Assembly: GCA_021399435.1 (NCBI GenBank)
Contig: JAJTUP010000029.1
Location: forward strand, 558,001-622,000
Source of the DNA: Diaporthe sp. PMI_573
Taxonomy: Eukaryota > Ascomycota > Sordariomycetes > Diaporthales > Diaporthaceae
Direction of reading: 5' to 3'
Length of the DNA: 64,000 bases
The translations under genes and the position numbers were made by a program. Positions 55,401 through 64,000 of this stretch are shown here, in pieces (positions within the stretch are counted from its first letter, which is position 1; each line of letters opens with the position of its first letter). The notes under the pieces are model-generated. The model was not told the DNA's origin. It was given only the letters and a program-made list of their open reading frames with translations, and searched no databases.

Positions 55401-58400
55401 TCATGGCGAGGTGGGCTTTTGTGCGAATAGCCCGACGACCCGGTAGAATGTGTCTTCGATGGGCGGCATCGAGAAGGCGGGTGCGGCGTCGAAGATCTCG
55501 GCTAGCCGCTGGGGTGCTACGACGGCGGCGTGGGCGTCGTCTTCGTCATCTTCGTCGACGTCCATGGCCTCTTCAGCCTCGCTGGCAGCATCGTCCTCCT
55601 CGTCGTCCCCGTTCAGGAGGACCGTCTTGCTCTCTGCCCCGGCGGGTTCCCCCTCGTCCGCAGGCAGGTCGTCGAGTTTCAGCTCCGACAGCGGGCGGGC
55701 GATGTTGCTCGAGTCGGCGCCCTCGGTGACGGGCCAGATCTGGGCTGCCGAGTCGACGGCGACGAAGCCCGGGGAGGACCCGGACGCTGGGAGGATAGCG
55801 GTGAGCAGGTGGGGCAGCTTCTGCATGAGCAGGGGCTCGCTGTCGTCGAGGCTAAAGACGGCGACCTCGGAGACGGCGCCGCGCGACAGCCTGCCGTTGG
55901 CGCCCTTGAGGAAGGGCACCGAGATGGCGAAGGTCCGCGAGGCCTGGTCGACGGCGAGGTGCGTCAGCGCCGCGGCGGGCTCGGACCTCTCGCCCAGCTT
56001 GACGCCGTAGCGGAGCTCGTCTGCCACGAGGTCGTAGACGGCGAGGTCCTGGGAGAGGATGACCAGGCACGAGCTGAGGAGCTGCAGGGAGCGGATCGCG
56101 CCCTTGCACATGTCGTGGAGCGTGCTGCGGACCTCGCCCGACTCCATGTCGATGATGTAGATGACGATCTCGTTGTAGTAGCCATAAGCAACGAAAAGGA
56201 TCGAGCCGTCCTCGGAGTACGTCAGGGCGCCGCTCTTCTTGTACGTCGCGCGGCCGCCCAGGGGCAACAGCTCATCCTGGGACTTGATGCTCTCGCCGAG
56301 GGCGATCGTGCGGACGCACGACCAGCTGACCAGTGCCTGGCCGTTTGGCGCGGTGGTCGCGAGGCCGTCGCGCTCGCGGAGCTGCGGGGCCCACACCCGC
56401 ACCACCCCGTCCTCGCCGACCGTGGCGAACTTGTTGGACACCTTGTCCGCGGCGATGTCGAAGACGTCTTCTGAATGCCGGGCCGAGTGGGGGCCGTTGA
56501 TCCTGCTCGACAGCCCCACGGTCGTGCCGTCCTCCTTGGTCTCCCAGAACTTGAGGTAGGTCTCCCGCCGCTCGCGCGAGTACTCGAGTGCCGCGGCGCT
56601 GGAGCCCTCGGTCAGCGCGGCCGCGTCTCGCTCTGGCGGCTCCCACTCGTCGATCGTCGCGAGCCACTTCCCGTCATATGAGAATGCAAGCTGGCACGCT
56701 CGCGGCTCGACTATGGGATGGCCGTTGGGTGCGGTGTACAGGTCTGTGGTGTTTGTGCGCGTGAGGGGTTGTTTGGATATGCTTTGGAACGAGCCCAGGT
56801 CGAATCGCTGCAGGAAAGGTGTGACAGGGAGAGGTCCGGTGCGACTGGCTTGCTGGCTGCTTCCAACACAGATGAGCAATTGCGATGGGTCCTTGGGGTC
56901 AATGGCTGCGGCCAGTGGTGCGTTGATCTCTCGCAGGCCGTCAAAGACTCTGCCCACGAGCTCGTCCTTGGGTTTTTGAATGTCGAACACCAGGGACTGG
57001 AGCCCGGAGACGTATGTGGTCGGCTTCATCTCGGCCGTAGAGAGCACCATTGTTGAGTTATCGTCCATATGAACAGCGTAAGAGGAGCCGCTAGAAGACA
57101 CAACAATATTTTCGATGCTCGCTGCCAGGTGAGGGAGGAAATCAAGCTTGTTGGTGTCAATTTGCCAAAGCACGAGCACAGACTCTGAGCCTCCAGATAT
57201 CAGATAGTTACCTGCGTGGCGTTAGCGGCGGAATTCCATCAGAGCGAGCTTGCTCGACCTACCGTCCGGCGACCAGGCAACACTATGAACGGCCCGCTGG
57301 TGCCAGTGCTGCTTCTTTGGTGTCTCGAGCCCTTTCCGCGATTTTGCTGCCCCCCGTAATTGCGAAAGTAGATCCGAGTATATGTAGATGGCTCCTCGTA
57401 CGCCTCCAACCGCAACATCGAGTACATAATCGTTGAGATCCTGCGAAGCCTTCTTCTTCGAGCCTGGGTTTTTTGGCGCAAGCCTTACACTCAGACATGA
57501 GACTTCGTCGCTGGTGTTGACGGAGTAAAAGTCGTAAGACAGGCCCTCAACGCTGCCAACAGTCTTCGGCTGCAGAGCGCCCACCATCAGTGTATTTCCC
57601 GCAGCGGCGGTGAGAATGCTGCCCCCGTTCGTCGTTCGCAAAATGCTCCATTTGCCTGTTTGGTTTTGCAACACCTTTCTCGTCGGATGGGCCAGATCAG
57701 AAGGGTTATAGGCGACGATTCTGTAGTTGTTCTTGAGACTCTCTGAAACGTATAAGATGTCGGTAGGCTTCTTGTTGATGGTGACGGCACCAAGGGTCAT
57801 GTCGTGTATGACGCCTGCACCAGTTCGAAGACATTCCTCCGCGCCGGATCCCGTCCTCCAATTTACCCTCCATATCCTGCCGTCGGAGGACGCAAGCCAG
57901 ACGAGCTCTGGCGTGACCTGGGAGAGGGCAGCGGCCACAAGGTAGGGTGCGCCATTGTTTGCGCCGATCAGGGGCAGTGCGATTCGGCGGACGAGGAGCG
58001 AGTCGGCGACAGAGTAGACTTGGAGGGAGGTATGGTAGGCGACGAGAAGGAACCTTTGACTGTCAACACAACTAAACTCGAAGCATGCGAGGGGCTGGGC
58101 TCACTTTTCATCGGCGCTGAAGATGGGATCTATGTCAGACATTCTGCCACCCATTGGCTCCGAGATCCTCCATTTCTGCAGGGCCTTGGACTTGCTGCTC
58201 TCGCCGTTGGACTGAGAACGGGGTTTATGCTTAGAAAACAGGTCTTTAAAGGTCGGATCCTCTTCTGAAGCGTGCTGCTCAGGAGGTGCTGCTTTCCTCT
58301 TGGGCGATGCGCGTGGGGTGCCGTCCTCCTGTTGCTTTTGCCTCCTCTTCTTCTTGTGTGACGAGTCCTCTTGGTCGATCTTTTCCCTTTTCCGCTTGTC

Positions 58401-58436
58401 TACGCCTTTGCTGGACTGTGACTTTGAAGAAGCCAT
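55401..58436 (-). CDS. utp17: UTP17/WDR75, WD-repeat protein of the small-subunit processome
   Basis: Three exons: 58436-58105, 58053-57263, 57211-55401, 977 aa in frame. The N-terminal ~100 residues are Lys/Arg-rich and nucleolar-like (KRKREKIDQEDSSHKKKRRQ). Two WD40-type propellers follow: for example RFLLVAYHTSLQVYSVAD, HQRAVHSVAWSPDG (split by intron 2), NYLISGGSESVLVLWQID, SEDVFDIAADKVSNKFATVG and DGVVRVWAPQL. The tail is acidic (DEEDDAASEAEEAMDVDEDD). UTP17 (yeast Nan1, human WDR75) belongs to the t-UTP/UTP-A complex that binds nascent pre-rRNA and supports Pol I transcription. It is head-to-head with rpb10, 285 bp apart. Intact, and the length fits the family. Confidence 0.93.
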
Positions 58437-58721
58437 GGCGGATTAAACTCAAAGACAATTGTTGCTGGGCTGGAACAGCAGCAAGGAGAACGTAGGCGAG
58501 ACATGGCCGTCTGCAAAAACTCAGGTACAAGGGTGCTTCTGCTGAAAAATATCACGATAAGGGAGCGATAAGAAATTACAGTGGGCCTAGCCGCTCCCGG
58601 CTGCTTTGAAGAATTGCAGTCTTACGGACAATCATTCAATCAATCAAAGGGCATCGCAGGATCTTCGACCTGCATCAAACCACCTCGTCCGCTTCTTTTA
58701 TCCTCGTCGATACTGGTCAAG
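58437..58721. promoter_or_regulatory. Bidirectional promoter utp17/rpb10
   Basis: The 285 bp between two divergent starts must hold both promoters. GCGATAAG at 58565-58572 differs by one base from the yeast PAC element GCGATGAG of ribosome-biogenesis genes; this similarity is only suggestive. No TATA box is obvious. Confidence 0.6.
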
Positions 58722-59172
58722 ATGATCATTCCTATCCGCTGCTTCTCGTGCGGGAAGGTTGGTTAGCCCTCCCCAGCTCGACAGACCCGAGGCAGAAATG
58801 GCTGACGGCGACACAGGTGACAGGAGATCTCTGGGAGCGCTACCTGGCACTGATCGACCAGAACGTTCCTGATGGGTGAGACCATCCCGTGATACTATCG
58901 AAGCTATTCTCTCAAAGACCGGAGTGGGCTGACGCGAGGTGATGCGATGCAACAGAGATGCCATGGACCAACTCGGCTGCAAGCGATACTGCTGTCGCCG
59001 CATGATCATGACCCACGTCGACCTGATCGAGAAGCTGCTCAAGTATGTCACGGCCTTTGGCGAACCACATTCTACGCCTGCGCTCGGTAGCAATGGACTA
59101 ACTGGCTGCAGGTACACCCCCGACGGTCGCGAGGTCAAGAAGAGCAGCCTGGCCCAGGACAACCCCCAATAA
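58722..59172 (+). CDS. rpb10: RNA polymerase I/II/III subunit RPB10 (RPABC5)
   Basis: Four exons: 58722-58757, 58817-58875, 58956-59042, 59112-59172, 80 aa. The zinc site uses CFSCGK near the N-terminus and KRYCCRRM in exon 3 (the four-Cys CX2C...CC arrangement of RPB10). The conserved start [24 protein letters not shown] and [11 protein letters not shown] are all seen. A small subunit at the RPB3-side assembly platform of all three nuclear polymerases. Introns are 59, 80 and 69 bp, so the gene is invisible as one ORF. The tail after [10 protein letters not shown] is slightly longer than usual. Divergent from utp17. Confidence 0.97.
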
Positions 59173-62100
59173 AGTTGAAGCCTGGGATATACAGCAAGAA
59201 TTTTTACTGCGTGGCGTTCAGGTAACACGGCGGACTCGAGAGAATACCATGGCACTTGGCATACATTCCACGCGACAGCGACAAGGAAAGGCACGAGATC
59301 AGCCTGCGCGGCGGCAAAACGGCGTATCGCATGGCGCAGGTGCGACCAAGGCCGCGACCATGGCGGTCTGATCTAATGGACACGACTATGCCCACGTCCT
59401 TGGAGGAGTGGCTGTAAAGATGCCAGGCCGGACTGGACTGAAATTCGCTACACAAGAGACGAGGTTCACGCCCTGGAGGGATCATGCAAAGCCCAGGTCC
59501 GACGGGGTTAGGCACCCGTGAGAGAACGGCGCATCATGGTTCGGCGTTTACGATAGACACTGGTAACACAAAAGAAAATGCCTACTGGGCCTCTTCCGTG
59601 GTCTCTCTGCCCTGCCCCTGCATGTGGCCAGCTTCGTGGCCGTCTTCTTGACCACACAATTGGGATAACAGACGCGGCCCTGCAGGGTATCCGACTGATT
59701 ATCCGCCGGACCAACAGTGGCTGGCGAACTGAATATGCAGGGCAAGTTTGTTTCTTCTATACCGATCTGGTTCAGATCTCGTACGTACCGCGAGGCGCAG
59801 GATCAACCGCGACGCGTCGTTGTCAAATTAAAAACAAGCCTGCAGCCTTTCCCAGCGGCTAAGCTGCAGGCCAGATTGGAAACATGCTCTTGTCCGCTGC
59901 CCACTGGAACATCGAGGATATTGACCGAGCCGGCCAGGTTTGACTGAGCAGTCGAGCCTCGGTAATAAAGGAGTCATCTAGGAGATATCGGCCGCATCAG
60001 GAAGCCGTACAATGCAGCGCATCGGCCCAACATGCAGCAAAGTTGTTTCACGCGCTTGACTTGACATGCTCGTGTGCGGCGCAGGCGCAGACTGAAGTCC
60101 GATGCAACACTGGAATGGATTTATGCAGATTTGAATTTTCTTAATCTTTTTTCCGTCGTTCTCCCCACGTTTGACTGCCACGCACACAAACGTCAGCAAA
60201 AGGTTATGTCCGCATGGATGCTTCAGAGTCGAACAAGTCAATTTCGTAGGGCGACCAAACAGATTGTCGAATGGCGAGGTGACGGGGTCATGGCGGAATG
60301 TACATGTCAGACGGCAATGCCAGATTTACCAGTGTGCCTGAGGAATGGGCATCTCTGGAAGCTCACTCGTCCTTTGCCAAAGTTGCTGGTGTAAAAGGCA
60401 GGGGTCAAGCTCTTGCGCTAACAGTAGTACAGTGCTGTAGAAAGGTGACACGACCCACAATCACTCTTGGCTCCTTCCCTGGAGGCCTGGCTGGCTTGGA
60501 GCTGTGGCCGCGCAAACACCGCGGAGGAATCCGTCCTTTGTGATTCCAAGCCACTCCGCCCAGCCCTGCCCATCAACTTACCACAACGGGGATTTATACA
60601 CTAATGAACACAACTCTCTCTTCGTCCCTCCAGTCTTACGCCCACGTCCCACCTGGTCTGGCATCAATTGATCGTCATGATCAGGCTCAGACCGTTCGTG
60701 AGAACTCCGAGCACAGTCTTGTTTCCTCGACAGGCAGAGCAGTGGGGTGATCTGCCCTAACGGCCCCAGGGCAATCAGAGCGAGGCCCAAATATAGCTGT
60801 GCGCTAAACTCAGAATGATGCAGTTCCCAGGCCATCGGGTGCGTAGGATGCCTCTCTGCGGGCTCGAGACAAGGCAATCAATCGAGCACCAGCGACGATC
60901 CACCGAGGGGGAGGGGTCGTGGGAACGCAATCAGAAATAACTCCGAGTCCAGTCAGCCCTTCTCTCGCCTCTCCGTGCTACCGTGCCGAGGGCCTCGCTC
61001 ATGATGACGAGAAGGCCGCGGGGGATAAGCATCGAAGGAGGCTCAAAAATACCTGCCATTACGTATCGCCATGAGCACGGCCTCTGCGTCAGCAGCCACC
61101 TTCTTCGGGACTTTTGTGTTCAACCACATCTAGACGTCCGGTTTCACAAAGTGTTGTGCCACTGGTGGCGCGCCCAACATGCTCCCGCGCGCACCATCAT
61201 GTGGTCGGGCCAGTCTCGAAGACCGTGGTCCCCGGCACGAGCCCGATTCAACTCGAGCGGCGGTCAGCCGTTGTGGTGTGCCGTCTGCTCTGATCCGTTC
61301 GTGCCATGACACATGGCACGCATGGCACACACAGACATTCTAGTCCTCTGAGAAGATCAACCACGTACAAGCCTGTCAGTTCCGCCAGCCAACCAGCTGG
61401 GACTGGCGGGCGTCTGTAGCCAACATCCAAAGTTCCATTGGATCACAGACAAAGATAGAGCCATGTCTCGGTCGGCATGCTCCACCTCCCTGCTTGCTAC
61501 CCGGCGGGCTGGGACCTTCGCACCGAGGCAGAGATGGTGATGGTTCGGCCTGGTGCCTTTTGGGTTCTCAGGAAGTGTTCCGGTGCCCATGTTAACCACG
61601 AGTGCAGCGTGCTATCGACAGGGGTGGCCCCAGGGACAAAAGATGTGACTTGCTGGATGAAGCGAGCCCACCCAAGCAGAACCAAGCTAACCACCACCTC
61701 TAAGCGCCGACGCCTGTCGTCTCATGCAGCTCATAAGTGGTAGACAACCTTGGACCTCCTCCACATCGGTATATTGCCGGCTTCCTACTGGCTGCGCCGC
61801 CGTTGACAGGAACTCGCGGCAGGAGGGCGAGGGAGGCCGGCGCGCACCTGCAGACTGAAAGTGGTCAATTCCCACATTAAACCCATCGTTAGTCTACCAC
61901 AGCAACTGCACCGCACCGCACCGCGTTAGGGACATCCTCGCCGCTTTGACTGGCGTTGCGGCAGTGTAAAGCCGTGGACGACTAAACTTCTCACCCACTT
62001 CCACCTCACCTTGCGACACCGAGGAGCCTAGTGATTGCGACGCAACAACTGTGGGCGTCGGCCGCTTGGGAACATCGCGTTCTTGTCTAGCCTTTACAAA

Positions 62101-63303
62101 TTCGCCGTCAACTGCTGACCCATTCGCCCGCCACCCGAGAACCACCTCGTACTTTCGCAAAGAGCTGAGCTCCAAAAAGCTGCTGCCCCCCTCGTGTGCC
62201 TCGAGCTCCTCTCGGCGAATCACACTGGCAGTCCTTCGACGAGGCTCCGACCACCTCCCACTGGTCAAGGATCGAGCGACCGATCCTCTGGCAGGATACC
62301 CACGCATACTGACTGCAGATACTCGCGCAAACCTAATCCCGGAACGCCCAGGCGCATGCGACGGAGATTATCTACTGTGTATCCTCCCTTGCAGCAGCCA
62401 CGACGACCACTTTACTTACACAGTCCTGTCTGTCGCAACGAGAGTGTCTTTGTCCACCTTCTGCACTTTTGCTTGTCCAGCCCTCCGCCACCTCGTGTGG
62501 ACTTGCCCTCTAAGCCAGTCATATTGAAGCAAGACCCGACCAGACGGAGCCAGGCCCCGGTTAAGATACGCCCCTTCCGCCTGGCGCAGATCTCTGCGAG
62601 CCCGGTTATTTCATCCGTTGCTTGTCTCGAAATCTTCTCGAAGGCCTGTCGCCCGTACTTTTGGGCTGCACACCACTCCGTCCTCGAGCTGCGCTTGTTT
62701 TGTCTGCCTCATCGCCTGGTGGTCTTGGAGCCTTGTCCCTGTCTAGCTGCACCTCCCTAGTGCTAGCAACCCTACCTTGACATCGAGGGCTTGTACGCAG
62801 ATAATACCCACCTGCCACCGGCCTGCCCCTCCCCCAGGTCTCGTCCTTCCCCGGAGAGCTTCCACAGCAGGCGCGCTGTCACCAACTGGGCAAATTTTGG
62901 TGGCCAACACCCGGCGACCGTCATCACCATCTTTCAGTGTGCCTCGCTACGCCCGACGGCCGGTTTCCGGGGCCCTCATCAACGCCGCCTTCCAGTGCGG
63001 TCGCACCGTGACCGCCCCACCCTGAATGCCGTCGCGTTGAGCCCCTTGCCTGTCCCACGACTCGACTTCGAAGGCGACACGAGCTTCACAGCCTCACCTG
63101 GCACCAATTGCTCGGTGCCCTGGCGATATCCCAGTCATGGCTCTCGAGGCACCACTCAGGTCATCTACGGGAAATTTAGTCTCTCCTTTCTCTCCGTTCA
63201 AAGACATGTCAGTGAAACCCGCTCAAAACGTTCTCCGGTCTCCTCGCTTGCCTCTATGTGCTTTCTACTTCGCCGTGCCTTTTGTTGCTCACCAGCGCTG
63301 ACT
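59173..63303. other. 4.1-kb gene-free stretch, probable long promoter/leader
   Basis: No supported gene or RNA gene seen. From about 62050 onward the plus strand becomes C/T-rich, typical of long fungal 5' leaders, so the last 1-1.3 kb may be transcribed upstream of the right-edge gene. Open frames such as 62194-62760 have biased, featureless translations. Confidence 0.45.
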
Positions 63304-64000
63304 ATGAATCGCCGCCCCAGGTCGACTCCAACTCCAATGGATTCCCAAACTCTTCGGCCCACCTCTTACGTGAGGCCACACTCCGCACATCTTCTGAGCC
63401 CTACCAGTGATATGGTCGGCCCCTCGCCCGTCAACTCGAACGGCACAGAGACCACAGAGATCGATGATGAAGCACTGTCGGAGACCAGCGACCAGCCCTC
63501 GGTGTCAGAGTCCGAGAGCCCGCCTCAGGTACGGGACTCTGTGCGCAAGTCCTACGAGCCTCTGCTAACTCCCGCGCAGCTCAGGTTGCTGAGAACGAAC
63601 CTCCCCGATGCCGTGCGAACAGGTTCGAGTGAAGAGGCGGTTTCGGTCATACATGCCCCGGAAAGCTTTCATCAATGGGTGCGTTGAGAAGAAGAGGATG
63701 CAGTTGTCCAGAGAGCTAATTCGGGAAACAGGCATCGCCAGACCCGCACAAGTCTGCTGGGAAGCCGAAGGATGTCCTCAGTCCTCCCGAGAGCGAAGCA
63801 TCTGTCAAGGTAAAATGAATTATGATCCTACCGCCAACAGCTAGGACTGACCAATATCGCTCAGGACAACGCTCTGAATCACCCGACGCCTCCTCCAATA
63901 TCAACGAATGTGAAACCGACGAGATACTCCCTGGACAACGCCACACCTCAGGCGCAAAAGCTACAGGACGTCTTTGATTCCTCTCAGTTACGATCTAGCA
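63304..64000 (+). CDS. 5' part of an unrecognised gene, runs off right edge
   Basis: A plausible model begins at ATG 63304 or 63336 (MDSQTLRPTSYVRPHSAHLL) and runs in one frame through SNGTETTEIDDEALSETSDQ and VIHAPESFHQW. It then uses a GTGCGT donor near 63679 and a CAG acceptor ending about 63732, reading ASPDPHKSAGKPKDVLSPPE. After an intron from about 63810 to 63865 it continues DNALNHPTPPPISTNVKPTR to the edge. A further 50-60-bp intron may lie at about 63528-63580. The protein so far is Ser/Pro/Glu-rich and disordered, as in many regulators, with no domain visible. The long leader and disordered N-terminus suggest a regulatory protein; this is inference. Confidence 0.5.

Noticed and set aside
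55530..56474. 314-aa plus-strand open frame opposite utp17
   Set aside because: Antisense shadow of the WD-repeat gene; repetitive composition and no domain.

Overview
The window is nuclear DNA of a filamentous ascomycete (Pezizomycotina), most likely a Sordariomycete. The support is: short GT-AG introns of about 50-170 bp in most genes; fungus-restricted families (Fungal_N/ankyrin proteins, Clr5-ankyrin, DUF6546-type F-box, DUF7025 proteins, FluG-type glutamine synthetase-like proteins); and an L-arabinitol 4-dehydrogenase close to the Neurospora type. Species cannot be named from sequence alone. No transposon, CRISPR array, virus or secondary-metabolite backbone gene was recognised.

Layout. 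Roughly 1-39 kb is an accessory-looking compartment. In order it holds: the 5' part of a DUF7025/AAA-type gene cut by the left edge; a STAND-like protein with a degenerate NTPase region; a Fungal_N-ankyrin protein without NACHT; a small TM-protein gene with doubtful splicing; a kinase-like gene; a small Cys-rich protein with an internal 51-bp duplication; a Zn-metallopeptidase-jacalin protein; an F-box protein; a secreted GH78 rhamnosidase-like enzyme; a broken three-gene cluster (isochorismatase-like, glutamine synthetase-like, amidase) at 20.7-25.4 kb; a tRNA-Glu(CTC); a gene-poor stretch; a 1152-aa Clr5-ankyrin protein; a hypothetical protein; and an FHA-Ser/Thr kinase gene associated with two minisatellites.

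Roughly 40-64 kb is a core-gene compartment: L-arabinitol 4-dehydrogenase, PEX13, a BAP31/YET-type ER protein, a 2OG-Fe(II) dioxygenase, a small SERF-like zinc-finger protein, a conserved helix-hairpin-helix-like protein, a DUF1479 oxygenase, UTP17/WDR75 and RPB10 as a head-to-head pair, and the 5' part of a gene leaving the right edge behind a 4-kb gene-free stretch.

How genes may work together. The GH78 enzyme and L-arabinitol dehydrogenase fit use of plant cell-wall sugars. UTP17 (pre-rRNA transcription and processing) and RPB10 (shared by Pol I, II and III) share a 285-bp divergent promoter. The STAND/ankyrin/Clr5/kinase genes resemble the fungal non-self-recognition repertoire by family, but nothing here proves a role. 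The glutamine synthetase-like, isochorismatase-like and amidase genes would have formed a nitrogen-compound utilisation cluster; by reading frame all three now look dead.

Exon joins were derived by hand from splice consensus, reading phase and family motifs. Totals divisible by three were checked for the intact multi-exon genes.
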